NCBI GenBank assembly: GCA_905250125.1
Contig: CAJNOL010001114.1
Span: 1 to 64,000, forward strand
Direction: 5' to 3'
DNA: 64,000 bases
Source of the DNA: Rotaria sordida
Lineage: Eukaryota > Rotifera > Eurotatoria > Philodinida > Philodinidae
Within the stretch, counting starts at the first letter, position 1. Each line of letters begins with the position of its first letter. The notes beneath the pieces are model-generated. The model had not been told where the DNA came from and did not search any database. It saw only the letters and a program-made list of their open reading frames with translations. This document shows positions 11,601-22,889 of this stretch, piece after piece. Position numbers and translations under genes: made by a program.

Positions 11601-12984
11601 AATATTTTTTTAGACTTTTTTATTAATTTCAATAGAGTTATGTCTTTTATATAGTTAATCACAGAAATGAATGTTTCGATTCCGTATATCGGCAATATTA
11701 AGTATTTCAGAGAGCTGTATTCAAAGTTTATTTAATATAGTGGATTCGGTTTCCATTGAAACTCGTAAGATCCTGGAATAAGTTTTCCAAAGAACCCGCA
11801 AAAACCTTGAAGCACAATTTTTTTTTGCTTTTTGAATATAGCATCCGATAGAGCATCAAAAATGTTATATTCAGTACAAATTTTACATTACTTCTAGTTT
11901 TCTATCAGAAGGTTCAGATATTCTCAGTTTTCGTAGGAGATAGAGAACAGCAGATTTTATAGTTCATATCCGAGTAAACTACATTGTGTTAGTTATTATG
12001 AGTATTTTTTCATGACGTTACAATAATCTATGGAGAGGATATTTATACAAAAACTGAGTGTACAGCCAAAAGAAGCATTTGAGAAAGCATTGTTTTTCTT
12101 TTTTATTAAAAGACTTTGAGCACATGCTGATATTTGTAATTAGTGTACTTGCCTCTATCAATGAAAACGCTTTGGTCAGTCGTTCTATTTCTGGGAATGA
12201 TTTATACAATCTTACATTTGATTAGAAATAATATAAGAACATCTCAGTGCATTAAAAATAATGTCTTCTAAATTATGAGCCATATTTATTAATTTTTGAT
12301 CATCATCTCGATCACCACCACCAGGTATATCAGTTCCTTTATGATGATGATTTTCAAATATAAATAATGCACGTGGTACACATAGACGTCCATCATTCAT
12401 ATAAATATCAGTTTCTTTAAATAAATTAAGTGAACGAATTGTTTCTAATATAGCTGGTTTAGTTTTATGACGTAAAAGTTCAATAATACGAAAAAATCGT
12501 AAATAATTTAAATCAAATGTATGTGATGAGTGAGAAATCTGAATTAACAAAAAAAAAATAATAATAATAAACGAATAATTAATATTACACAAGTAATTTC
12601 AAAGAAAATAATAAAACTTACAATAATAATATGTGATAGAAGAAAACAAATAAGACTTTTTTTAATAAAATTTGCTTGTTTATTTTCCCATAATTGTGCA
12701 AAATTTTTTATTGATGTATCATCATTAATATTATCAATTAAATGAAGTAATTGATATGTATCATGAAATGAACGAAGATGAACATATATTGTATTATTTA
12801 AATGATCATAATAATATTCAAAATCATCTTCATTATCAATAATAGAATGTTCTTTAAATGAAGGCATTTGTATAAGTTGATTTAATTTCCAAGATTTATT
12901 ACATTGTTGTTCAAATAAAGTACTTTTACCAATTAATGATACAATACATAATCGATTTTCTTTTTTACCAGAACTATCTACCAT
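5699..12984 (-). CDS. SMG8: SMG8, regulatory subunit of the SMG1 kinase complex in nonsense-mediated mRNA decay
   Basis: Fourteen exons chain in frame: 12984-12622, 12538-12216, 10502-10363, 10276-9885, 9818-9663, 8087-8007, 7944-7876, 7807-7696, 7637-7566, 7493-7242, 6948-6784, 6312-6176, 6121-5868 and 5807-5699. The sum is 2625 nt, giving 874 residues (human ~990). Recognisable SMG8 blocks occur in the right order: an N-terminal LCIVSLIGKS start, SHSSHTFDL, 'ALFTIAHKQPFVFIH', 'ETRCKKYLPMA', SNCGQ..EREDPFDLK.ANYDFY, SPPGLLPRYSSWSL, YIGCEYECPRGHRF and MPLYTPCSC. SMG8 with SMG9 binds SMG1 and restrains phosphorylation of UPF1. Introns 2 (1713 bp) and 5 (1575 bp) are long because they hold inverted repeats; intron 11 (471 bp) holds unexplained sequence; the other introns are short. 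No AATAAA follows the stop before the next gene. Confidence 0.93.
6313..6783. other. SMG8 intron 11 with unexplained GC-richer insert
   Basis: This intron is about six times the usual length. Positions ~6480-6610 are less AT-rich than the surroundings and carry overlapping short frames on both strands. None has good splice sites or fits between exons 11 and 12, which join cleanly in frame without it. It is probably a remnant of an inserted element. Confidence 0.4.
7021..7070. repeat. short inverted repeat in SMG8 intron 10
   Basis: The stretches 'accaaaaacgaaccgaa' and 'ttcgattcgttttt' face each other across a short loop, forming a hairpin of about 50 nt inside the intron at 6949-7241. Confidence 0.5.
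8300..8860. repeat. imperfect foldback element in SMG8 intron 5
   Basis: The left arm (~8304-8395) reads aattgataaatca, then gactatgcgcatcatat, then gagttttgaatac. The right arm (~8770-8860) gives the same order in reverse complement (aactaataaatcg, gactatgtgtattatat, gagctatgaatac). The arms are diverged, so this is an old insertion. Together with other repeat sequence it lengthens the intron to 1575 bp (8088-9662). No open frame of note lies inside. Confidence 0.6.
10760..12165. repeat. large imperfect foldback filling SMG8 intron 2
   Basis: Outer arms ~10770-10945 and ~11950-12160 pair in reverse complement: the order aatatcag, caaagtct[c/t]ttaataaa, caatgct, tatcctctcc-like, and 'tagtttactcg.atatgaac' is shared. 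Inner arms ~11385-11570 and ~11740-11945 also pair (ttttctatgaaaattgag with ttcgtaggagata-type counterparts, and 'gctctatcggatg'). The left arm carries ~430 extra bases (10946-11380), probably a nested insertion that includes the family B repeat. The short open frames at 10635-10958 and 12018-12209 overlap the arms and look accidental. Confidence 0.72.
10985..11300 (+). repeat. repeat family B, copy 1
   Basis: The sequence parallels 46245-46470 on the same strand: a 'ctattctgcgacacagttcttc' type block, cttttacttaatcc, aataaggaagta, a 'gatattattgatatgcagtct' type block, then acatctgtcacagtctgtgacg. The ordered matches are too long for chance. It sits within the extra part of the left arm of the intron foldback. 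Confidence 0.55.
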
Positions 12985-13568
12985 ATCTATTTCTTTCTAT
13001 CAACTATCTAAAGAATAAGATTTTCATTTTGTTTTTTTGCTAATCATAATTCTCATATTTTGATAAAAAATAAATTACATATGAATATTTTCATTTGTAA
13101 AATTATTAATATTTTTAAATATTTAAAAGGACATGATAGGCTAAGCAAATATTAGATGGAAATAAGCAAAAACAACAAAAACAAAAACAAGCTGGGGTTG
13201 TAAGAAAAAAAAATCTATAGGTTTAACCAATGGGAAAATATTATTAAAAAAACAACGCTTGTATTCTTCTTTTTTCCTGTATACCAGCTAACAAATTAAA
13301 CACAAAAATGAGGAAACAGCGGATAAAATATCTATACAATGTCTTAAAGCAATAAATAAAAAAAAAAGAAGATGGCAACAAGAACAAAAAGAAAAAGTTC
13401 TTTTTTCTTTTGTATACAATTATAATTTCGATGTCAACTAGAAATTCAAACAAAAAGGCACACAACAAATTATATGTTCAAGGTACACACACAAATTATT
13501 CGTTTATTACTACTGTTCCATATTATGATAAAAAATGATTTGCTTTTTCTTATGAGATTATTTTATCC
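12985..13568. other. gap between SMG8 start and PACSIN stop
   Basis: This is the SMG8 upstream region and PACSIN 3'UTR, both genes being on the minus strand. A PACSIN polyadenylation hexamer (AATAAA on the minus strand) lies at 13503-13508, so SMG8 probably has its own promoter or trans-splice site in the remaining ~500 bp. The region is poly-A/T rich and no gene is seen in it. Confidence 0.45.
13503..13508 (-). terminator. AATAAA polyadenylation signal of PACSIN
   Basis: The canonical hexamer on the minus strand lies about 60 bases after the PACSIN stop codon at 13569-13571. Confidence 0.6.
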
Positions 13569-16500
13569 TTAGAGGACTTCAACATAAGTAGCTGGATAAA
13601 GACCAACACGATTGCCAACACGTCCTTTACACCAACCTTGATCATCTTCATCTTCTAATTTAGTAAATACATCACCTAACAAACAAAATAAATAAATCTA
13701 TGTAAAAAGAAAAGAAAAGAAAAAGAATTTTACCTTGTTTAAATGATAATTCATCTGGTTCTTGTGCTTCATAATCATAAAGAGCTCGTACAGGTGCACC
13801 GGCACTATTATCAACTGATGAAACTCCTGTTGATATTGGTGATTGATATGAACGTTGAAGAGATGATGGTGGTGAATCAACATCATCATCATCTAAAAAT
13901 GGATTAGCTGCTGCTGGATATGGTGGTGATTTATTATCATTAGTTGGATGTGTTGATAAAGATGGATAACCCCCATTGTTTGTTGTTCCACTATAACTTG
14001 AACTAAAAAATAAAAACAATGATTATCAAAATAATAAAATTTAAAAAAAACCAAAAAATGTTTTGATAAATACGTGCATATCATTATTAGAATGTTTTTA
14101 GTTTGAACTTATCATGCAAAAGATAAAAGCGTTTAGATTTCGATATAAAATCTCATTGTCATTTTAACACCGTGAAAAATAATAAGCAAGTAGAAATGCA
14201 AAAGAAAAATAAGAAGAGAAGCTTCGATTTTTATCTTTCTACCGATTAGTCGTTGACTTTTCTTTTAGTGATATATCATTATCATCTTCATCATCTTCGA
14301 AAGGATTCGAATAGCTTGTAGCAGTCGTATCCAATGTGGGATAAACAGACGAACGTGCACTGTACGCTGGTGATTGATTTATAGAGCTATACAAAAATAG
14401 ACGATAAATAGGATAATCAAAGAAAAACATATATAACACAAAAAAACAAAACTCAGCTCATAGGAGCCCATGCTAATATGGTTTATATATTAAATCAGCA
14501 GGTGCGTTCGAGTTTGGAAAAAATGCGAACCCGTAGCTCCCTAATACTGATAGTGAGGTGTATTGCCGCATATTGAACTTAACTGATTAAAAGTCCAAAA
14601 TTTTCATCAAGGCCGGTTTCTGAAAAACCGAATTTATAGAGATATTCTTGAGTCCCGCAACAAAAATTATTTTCTTATCATTATTTAGAAATTCTGAAGA
14701 AGGATTTTTTACTGTTTCGAATTAGTTTTCAATTGCACATTCAGTTATAAGAATTTTACTGATAACTTCTCTGAACAAAGGTCTCTAGCACTGACTTTTT
14801 TCGGGGTGGGTAGAGTAACTTAGCATGCATATAGCATACACGAATTAGCTCTAGGAAAGGACATTATCCTGAAATACACATGTTTTAATTTTACGAAGTC
14901 ATGCCGCTAATGAATAATATAATGCATATAATCCTCTGTATCAAATAAACGGAACATCGAACTTTTCCGATTATTTATTCGATTCGTATTTATATCACAA
15001 ATACAGAGCAGGTCTTGAAATCAGGCCACTTTTTTATGATCTGGTCCGAACATTGTTTAGGCCGCCCGGCTCGATTGAACTTTTGTTCAGTCCAGCTCGG
15101 GTCCGAAAGAAAGCTCGTTTACAAAGATTTTTTTTTGTTCTCAATAGACAGCTATTACATATTTTTCGACTTTTATAAAAAAAGCGATGACCAAGGGAGA
15201 CGAGGTAGCGTGAAGAAGCTTCCTCCTATTCTCCCTCAAATGTGAGCCAAATCTCAGAAAAAGTTACGACAAAATATTTCGTTGGGTCGGGCTGGGTGGT
15301 CCGTTTCGAGGTCTGGTACAGAGTTTATCGGTCAAATTATTTTGAAAAGTTTTAGCTTTAAATAACAAAAAAAAATTCATTGAAGGAAGTATAGCAATAT
15401 CTCAAGTGCTCTATTGTAGGTAGAATAAAAGTTGCCTTTTCTTCACATCAATATTTTTAAAATGAATAGAATTTTATAAGTGAGCTTCAGGCAGAAAATG
15501 TCTCATACAGCACAAAAGCACTTATAAAATTCTATTTATTTAAATATTAACAAACAAAGAAGTAGAACAAGATATTTTTGTTACTACTAGAGACAAGTAT
15601 ATTGATTAAAAAGTTTGTTTTTTTACTTGTGATATAAATACGAAAATATTTCGTTTATTTATACACAAAGAGAATATATGTATTCTAAAAAATTTCTATT
15701 AATTTCTTACTGAGTTGATAAACGACTATCAGAAGGTGAAGCAAAATTTGCTGGTCCATTATTATTTGAACGAATAGCAGTAACAACTACTGGATTTTCT
15801 CGTTCAATATCACCTTTACCACGACGAGAAAGTGTACGATGTGATTCTGAATATTCCTACAAAAAAAAAAGAAAAGACAAATAAAAATAAATATTCATAT
15901 TTTTTTTTTTAGATTCGTCAATATTGGTTAGCAAAAAAAAGAACGAGCCAAGCAAAAGAAAGAAACAAAATAATATATATGTACACCCAATTTAAAAGAA
16001 AAAATATATATATATATATCGTCAGTATATAGACAGCAAAGAAACCAATGTATAAGTTTTTTTTTTCTAATAGTGGGAGCCTAAGTATATGTATTTATAT
16101 ATATGTGATGATCTACTTCACGCTTGGCACGATCTCGACGAATACGTGTAACAACAGCTGCAGTTCGTCTCATCGATCGACGAATAGTTGCATATGAATC
16201 GACAACTAAAACAGCAGCATTTGTTTGACTAACAATCTGTGCTAATGGTCGTCGATAACATATATCATAACCCAATGATAAATCACCAGAATAAGAAAAA
16301 TAATTAGGTTGTGATTGTTGTTGTTGATGATGATGATGATGATGATCTAGATTTGTTGATTCCTAAGAGGTGGCAAGGCAAGGCTGATAATAGAAGCAAG
16401 ACAGGAAAAAAAAAACAAAAGCTTTTGGCAAGTTTGAGCAAAAAAAAAAAAGATCAAGGAGAAGCATTCATAAAAATTTATAAGATAAATTATTGAAATA

Positions 16501-18697
16501 GAAAGTAAAATACCTCGAATATTGGCCAATTCATTTTCATTGTTGCACCATATGTTTCCGACCACCATGATAAATCTTTATCTGGATCACAATTTTCAAT
16601 TGTTTGAGAAAATTGTTGAAATATTGGTGATCTAAGAGAATAAAAATTCGGTTTGAAGTTTAATATTAATCGAATTCATTTTATATTGAATAAATTGATC
16701 CGATGTTTTGTTTTCCTTTTTCTATTTATTGTGATAACACCTACGCCTTCCTATCAACATTTATCTTATCAATTAGAAAAAAAAACGCAATATATTTAAC
16801 GAAAAATATTCAAGTTTCTTTTTTGATACAATGACTTTTGAACTATTCTGTATAACTTTCATTTACAATTGATCACGTTCAGACATATGGCAATAATCGA
16901 TTAATTTTATCTCATACATTCAAGATGGATCATAAAAAGAAAATTACAATATCTCCACTTCAATTCAATCTAATGAACTCTTTAGAGATTTTTTTTTTCT
17001 TTCTTATCGATAACATATAAATAAATAATATTTTGAAGTATCATTATAAAGTCTCGTAACATAGATTTAGATTGATCTCATAGATTGTTTTGCTTTGTTA
17101 CGTAAGACAATAGTATACAAAAAAAAAAAGAAATAACAAAACGAACTTTATAAATGATAGAAATTTTCAAGTGTGTAACGTTCTTATTTTTTTTTTTTGT
17201 TTTGAATTGAGATCTGACAAATTCAATTATACATTCGAATTATTGGATATGAATTCATACATTTAAAGAAACTAATTGTAAAAGTTTGCTTGGTGTGTGT
17301 TAATATAATAATCTTAATAAAGTTCATGTAATCGATTTTTGTTTGTTCTCTTATTATTTTTCTTCGATAGACATCTCTAATAAACTCAATAATAATATTT
17401 CAATGCAACATGTATTTATATTATCTATATCAAAAACAAAAAAAAAAAAGAAAACATCTAAATAACCTATTAGGTTGAATTGAAGTGGAAATATTCTAAT
17501 TCTTTTTGTAATAGTAGAATTCAATTTACTTACTTTAATCGATTACTAACATCAAGATATTTTTCGGTAGTAGCTAAAAATTCTTGAAATTTAATAAGAC
17601 GATCTTTTTCAAATGATTGACACCGGTGAAAAACCTTTCATAGAAAGAAAACAATATAAATAAATAAATAAAATTATTAATATGAATTAATATTTACATC
17701 GTTCATATCATCCATATATTTTGGATTAGCTCGATTAAGATCTTGAAGTGCTTCGGCATATTTAACTTTAGCAGAATCTTTTTCTTTACGACATCGTTCA
17801 ACTTTTTCAGCAATTTTAGCACGCTAAAATTTAAAAAAAAACTCTTTTTCAAAAATTTTAACAGTCATATTTATTTACTTGTTCTTGTGGAACTGCTGCA
17901 TCAAGTTTAGAATTATTTTCTTGTGTTTCAGCTGTTTTAAGATTTTTTGTTGCAACATGATATTCACGTTTATATTTATCAACTTTACCATATAATTTAG
18001 CCCATGGTTTTTGAGCCTATTAAAGAAAAAAAAAAGCAGCGGAAGATCAAATAATGAGATTAATTGAAAGGAAAAAAAAAAGTAAAACACAAAAAATACG
18101 AACTCGTTTAAATTCTTCATCGTATTCTTTTGTTGATTTGATATGCATCATTGATTTAACATATTTTCCTTTTTGCCATCCTTTTATTGCTGGTATAACT
18201 TCATTTTGTAAATCATCATGAACATTTTGATGAACGTCAGCTGTTGCATCAGCTTCAGCCATGATTGCTTTCCAAGCTGATGTCATTGAACCAAATTCAG
18301 ATGCTTAAAAAGTAATAATAAAAAAAAAGAAAGCATTCAATAGAAATACTAATTATAAAAGAAAAAAAAAGATTTACATTTTGCTACATAATCAGACCAT
18401 TTTTTTGACCAACTTTTAAGTGTTTTTGAAAATGCTTTTTCAAGTTCAGCACGTTCATTAATCATACTAATAAGATCGGTTGTTAATTTATTTCCATCGT
18501 CACATCGTTTTATAACTCGACTATATTTACCAATCTATAATAAATTAAATTATATAAGAAAGTCATAAGAAAACAAATTCTATCTTTTTTTTTTTTTTGT
18601 TTTTCTAGAGCTTAATACATACTTCCCAAAATGAATCACTTTGTGGTAAATAAAGATCATTGTCTGTATTTGATTTATCACTAATTATTGAATCCAT
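13569..18697 (-). CDS. PACSIN: PACSIN/syndapin, F-BAR plus SH3 endocytic adaptor
   Basis: Eleven constitutive exons chain in frame: 18697-18623, 18534-18378, 18303-18104, 18016-17879, 17823-17698, 17634-17534, 16631-16514, 15856-15711, 14386-14243, 14002-13734 and 13675-13569 (1581 nt, 526 residues). The N-terminus has 'SDSFWEV' and then an F-BAR domain to about residue 300, with the family landmarks W.AIM.EA, 'AQKPWAKLY' and 'MKMNWPIFE'. A Ser/Pro-rich linker holds two acidic NPF motifs (SNPFEDDE and ANPFLDDD), the known EHD-protein ligands. The C-terminus is an SH3 domain with '[19 protein letters not shown]' and a [11 protein letters not shown] end. Family role: membrane curvature in endocytosis, recruiting dynamin and N-WASP. 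A twelfth, optional 246-nt exon lies at 16362-16117. Confidence 0.94.
14387..15710. other. long PACSIN intron with inserted repeats
   Basis: This 1324-bp intron separates the exons at 15856-15711 and 14386-14243. It contains a small perfect-looking hairpin at 15459-15542 and a GC-richer piece at ~15030-15330 with no convincing frame (the 76-codon frame at 15015-15245 has no splice context). Confidence 0.5.
15459..15542. repeat. short hairpin element in PACSIN intron
   Basis: Left aatagaattttataagtg and right cacttataaaattctatt are exact reverse complements separated by about 35 bases, with weaker pairing extending outside. It resembles a miniature inverted-repeat insertion. Confidence 0.65.
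16117..16362 (-). other. candidate in-frame cassette exon of PACSIN (82 codons)
   Basis: Between exon 7 (ends 16514, phase 0) and the next conserved exon (starts 15856, phase 0) lies an open stretch with an acceptor (cacctcttag) and a donor (gaa|gtagat). It is exactly 246 nt, is in frame at both ends and uses coding-like codons. It encodes a His7-Gln4 run, then a tyrosine-containing segment, and then an Arg-rich end. If its donor is not used, the frame stops at 16081-16083 and the protein loses both NPF motifs and the SH3 domain. Skipping it gives the ordinary family sequence (F-E-E-Y-S joining to RTLSRR). Confidence 0.6.
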
Positions 18698-20851
18698 AAC
18701 AGAATAACTAATAGATTAAAAATGAAACAATCTAAAATAGAATTGAAAATTGCCTTTTCTTTTTTTGAAAAACAGATTATTTTTACTATTATCATTGATA
18801 TATCACAAAATTTAAAAACAAAAAACTTGTCATTTAATCCATAGATAAATGTCATCTCATAGTGCGTTTCTATCACGCATAAAAAAAAATAAAAAACACA
18901 TTCATATCATGTGATATAGAAATGGAAAGAGAAAGTACAAGGTAAAAAATAATTATAAGACATGAAATCAACAATACTACCATTATTATTTTAAAAAAAA
19001 AACCATATGCCTTTCATTCAATTATAAAGAACAAACAGACGTTAGGACTTATCCTTCATTTGTAATTTTGATGAAGAAGCATAAAAAGAAAAAATAATAA
19101 ATTACGAGAATCTTCGGTATCATATTTAGAAAGGTATATAGAAAAAGAAAAGAAAAACATTTGGATCTCTTAAGTCGTATTAATCTATTAGCACAACATT
19201 CTCATCAACCAGATTCAAGTCAAATGAACCATATTACTTGGTTGTGTGTTGGTCTTTTTCTTTCTCTCATATTTTCGATCAAGTTTCTCCCTTTTCACAA
19301 AGTCTCTCGTTTTTTTTTCTTCTTTTTCTTCGTCTTTTCCAGTGTTCTAGATTTTTGCAAAAGACACAAAAAAAAAGAAGAAGAAGAAGAATATAGAAAT
19401 AGAAATACACGACCGATTTGAATTGATTACTTATCGATTGTTTCGATAACCTAGAGTATGAGAGAAAAAAAAATAAAATGACAACAACAATAATGACTTT
19501 ACTTAGTAAAATCCTTGACGATTGCAATAGAAATAAATGAGATAGAAAAAAAAAAAAGATAAGGATGAATGAATATTATACGGTCTATCGGTAATAGACA
19601 ATGATCATATCGTATATATGTTGTTAAACTAAACTAACGTTTAAAATATTTTATACGAGACAGACGATTATGATCTTCATATTTCTATAGTCATGTCTCT
19701 CGTTCAGTAAAATATATTATTTTTATTTTCCCAAATGAGAAATTAGTCAAACTATTCATGTTCTATTTCCTTAAGGAAACATAAATGCATAAAAAATAGA
19801 AATAAATTTATCAATGGAAAAAAAGAAACTAATGTCATATGGATATATTGAAAGAAGCATTACCTGTGCAATATAAACTATTGTTATTATTGTTTTTATT
19901 CTGCTTCTTCTGTTCATTCACAGTTCAGGTCAATCGATGCCTTATCGACAACATCAACACTACCGACGCCTCGACAACAACGTAATGTCAGTGAGCATAT
20001 ACATACGAAAAGAGAGAATGAATTGAAGTATGTGAACGAATAATTGTTCGGAGTTCATCTCCGTTGTTATGGTAAGAGAAAAAGAAGGAAGATGAGAATG
20101 AACGATTTCTTATGGTTGGTATGTGATGTTCAATGTATAACTATGTACCTATATTATTGAACATTCACGAAAATGTAAATGATCTTGAACTCATACGATC
20201 ATTGAATCAATGAATGTTGACCTTCGTTCTCTTTTATGTTAATGAAAGAATTTAGATTCAATGTTAGTCAATTGAAAAATTCCTATGTTAATTATAGAAA
20301 GAAATTCGAATTGAAAATCTATTATATTTATTCATTTTTATATCATTTTTATGACACATTGATAAAAAAAAAGAAGCTAAGTCAATCTTACCAGTAAATG
20401 ATATCTTTATATAACAAAGGTAATCTGAAATGTGTATATATTACTTGTCTAAAAAGTAAAATAGCACGAATTCTGATGTGCTTAGAAAGGCAAAAGTGAA
20501 TGAAGAAGTACAAAAATTTTCATGACTAAGCGCAAATAATAATAAACAGAAGGAAGGAAAAAAAAGGAGAGGAGAAAAAACACATTCTTATTGCTTCATT
20601 GGTAATTAGATAAGGTCAAAATATAATTAATTATATTCTGATTTATTTTATTTGAATATTTTATTTTAAAAAAGTAGTTTTAACTATAATTCTCATATTT
20701 TTCATGAAGAATAAACAGATGTCGCTAAATAAATAGCCAATTACTAATCAGTTTTCCGGTACAACTAATCGCAATTCAAAAACAAACAAGAACTCGTTAC
20801 AAATTATTTTTCTTGTGCACATAGTAGTTGCTAGTTTATTTGTTAAAAATA
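18698..20851. promoter_or_regulatory. divergent intergenic region between PACSIN (-) and MPC1 (+)
   Basis: The 2.15 kb between the two start codons must hold both promoters. It is AT-rich with long A or T runs. No TATA or initiator can be assigned with confidence. Apparent frames at 19161-19421 and 19279-19527 are low-complexity and opposite-strand shadows of each other. No repeat or inverted repeat was noticed here. Confidence 0.35.
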
Positions 20852-21574
20852 ATGGCATCTTTAGTAAGTCGTGGTTTAGCACAGTTAAAGAGTAAAGAGA
20901 TGCGTGATTATTTAATGAGGTAAAGTATATAATATATTGTATAATTATTATTTTAATTTTTTTAAATAAATTTTAGCACGGTAAGAAATGATATAAATGC
21001 TTTGTTTGACCATCTTATTTATTTTTATTCTATTCATATGAATAGCATTTTTGGGGACCAAGTAAATATTCTTATTGATTAATAATAAATTCATGCAGAA
21101 AAAAAAATTCTTTTTTTTTTTGTTTTTATTTATTTTTAGTTGCTAATTGGGGTTTACCATTAGCTGCTATAGCAGATTTAAAAAAAGATCCTGAAATTAT
21201 TAGCCCAAAAATGACTGTTGGTAAGGATTAAATAAATGATATTGAAGTTCATTTTTTTTTATTTTTATTTTCACATAGCTTTATGTTTCTATTCAATGCT
21301 ATTTATGCGTTTTGCTGTTCAAGTAAAACCAAAAAATCGACTTTTGTTTGCCTGTCATTTTGCTAATGAATGTGCACAATTGGTGCAATTAGCAAGATTT
21401 CTTAACTACAAGTATAAAATTTTTCTTTTTATTTGTTTTTTCTTAGTAATTGTTGTTTTTTTTCCTTTAAGATATGGTACACCACAACCGATGAAACAAT
21501 ATCAAGTTCCATCAACTGCTAGTATACCAAAAACAAATACACCAACATCCGCTCAACTTACACGTCCTACATAA
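20852..21574 (+). CDS. MPC1: mitochondrial pyruvate carrier subunit 1, with a 4-nt micro-exon
   Basis: Six exons: 20852-20919, 20977-20980, 21046-21061, 21140-21220, 21279-21411 and 21472-21574 (405 nt, 134 residues; human 109). The protein has the family order [16 protein letters not shown], '[20 protein letters not shown]', '[19 protein letters not shown]', then VQPKN-like [16 protein letters not shown]. It forms the inner-membrane pyruvate importer with MPC2 (not in this window). Exon 2 is only CACG and exon 3 only 16 nt; both are needed to rebuild MSTHFWGPIANWG and keep the frame. The last exon adds a ~28-residue Thr/Pro/Gln-rich tail not usual in the family. All introns are 57-78 bp. AATAAA lies at 21578-21583. 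Confidence 0.95.
20977..20980 (+). other. 4-nt micro-exon (CACG) of MPC1
   Basis: The four bases are flanked by ttttag and gtaaga. Exon 1 ends in phase 2 (ATG AG), so AG+C gives Ser and ACG gives Thr, and exon 3 starts with CAT (His). The result, M-S-T-H-F-W-G-P, is the conserved MPC1 sequence. Skipping it shifts the frame. Confidence 0.88.
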
Positions 21575-21577
21575 AGA

Positions 21578-21583
21578 AATAAA
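21578..21583 (+). terminator. AATAAA polyadenylation signal of MPC1
   Basis: The hexamer begins four bases after the stop codon at 21572-21574, implying a very short 3'UTR. Confidence 0.6.
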
Positions 21584-22317
21584 GATTAGATTTAAAAAAA
21601 AAACGACTTGCAGTAGTTTCGTAGTTTTTTTCTTCTACTTTAGCATTTACTGTTCTTGAGAAATTTTTTTTCTCTATCTATCACAGATTAGGTTATTAAA
21701 CATCTTCTGCTTTATAGTCAACTATTTTAGTATTAAGTTTTGATTAAACATATTATGATCATAAGTCAAACTTTCAATAAAGAACAAATATATATTATCG
21801 AATATCTAAGAATCCCAATAAATATTAGTAAATTGCTGTAGATTATGATTTAAATGGAAACCTTTGAAGAAATATGATTGTAGTGTGAATTTGTAATTTT
21901 ATGCTGAAATACTGGAAAGTCAACATGTTTTGGAATTTCAATATTTTATATTCTCAATAGTTCATCAGATTACAATGAATTCATTTTTTTCAAAATCAAT
22001 CGTTAAAAATAACTAAATTTAATTTTTTCAAATAATCCGATACTCTCAATTAACATATTCTATAGTCTATTGATGGTTATTTTATTCTAGTTGAAAAAAG
22101 AAATGAAACAACACTAAATTAACCACTAACACTATCTTCATTTCTCAATATAAATCGCAGAATGGATGTCATGCATTAGAACTTTCGTTTTAATACAACA
22201 GGCAGATCATAATGTATTGGACTAATTGTAAATGTAATTTTTTCTATCATTTATATATCAAAAGATAACGAACTTCAAGTTCTACAATACTGTACTTCAC
22301 TTTTACAAAGAACTTTC

Positions 22318-22540
22318 GGCTCTATATGAGTATCCGGGCGTAATTTATCTTCAATGATTATACTTTTTATTGTCTGCTCTGTTTTTGTCATTTTCAGATA
22401 CTGTTCTTCTACAAATGCCCCAGAAAACACTTTATGAGGCATTTTGTAGAAGAACAGTATCTGAAAATGACAAAAACAGAGGAGATAATAAAAAGTATAA
22501 TCATTGAAGATAAATTACGCCCGGATACTCATATAGAGCC
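22318..22540. repeat. near-perfect palindrome (102-103 bp arms, 18-bp loop)
   Basis: The left arm 22318-22419 starts ggctctatatgagtatccgg and the right arm 22438-22540 ends with its reverse complement. Only a few mismatches are visible across the arms. The loop is at 22420-22437. The near identity of the arms suggests a recent origin, recent homogenisation, or an inversion or assembly event. Confidence 0.88.
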
Positions 22541-22889
22541 CATTTTTTTATTTTTTAGATTCTTCTTCAAGAACAACTTATTGAAGAGATTCAAACTGTG
22601 ATTTTAATAGTTCTCACAGCGGCCTACAAAAATGAGATGCGAATAATTTTTAGGGCATAGTTATTTTAGATTTTTTTTTTTACACAAAAATATTTTCTTT
22701 ATTCAGTGATAACTAAAAGCTGTTTTATGTACTGCTCAAGGCAGAGTTTAATGGGTTAAATTTTGGTATATAGCACTGATTCTAATGTCAAAATATTAAT
22801 TAACAATTAATTAGTGGTAATTAATCAATTGATTATTAGTTATTACTAACTGATTGTTATAATTAATTAATAAAATTTTATTTTGTTTT

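Noticed and set aside
19161..19527. Overlapping frames on both strands upstream of PACSIN
   Set aside because: Low-complexity Lys/Glu and Phe/Leu runs from purine/pyrimidine tracts; each is the shadow of the other.
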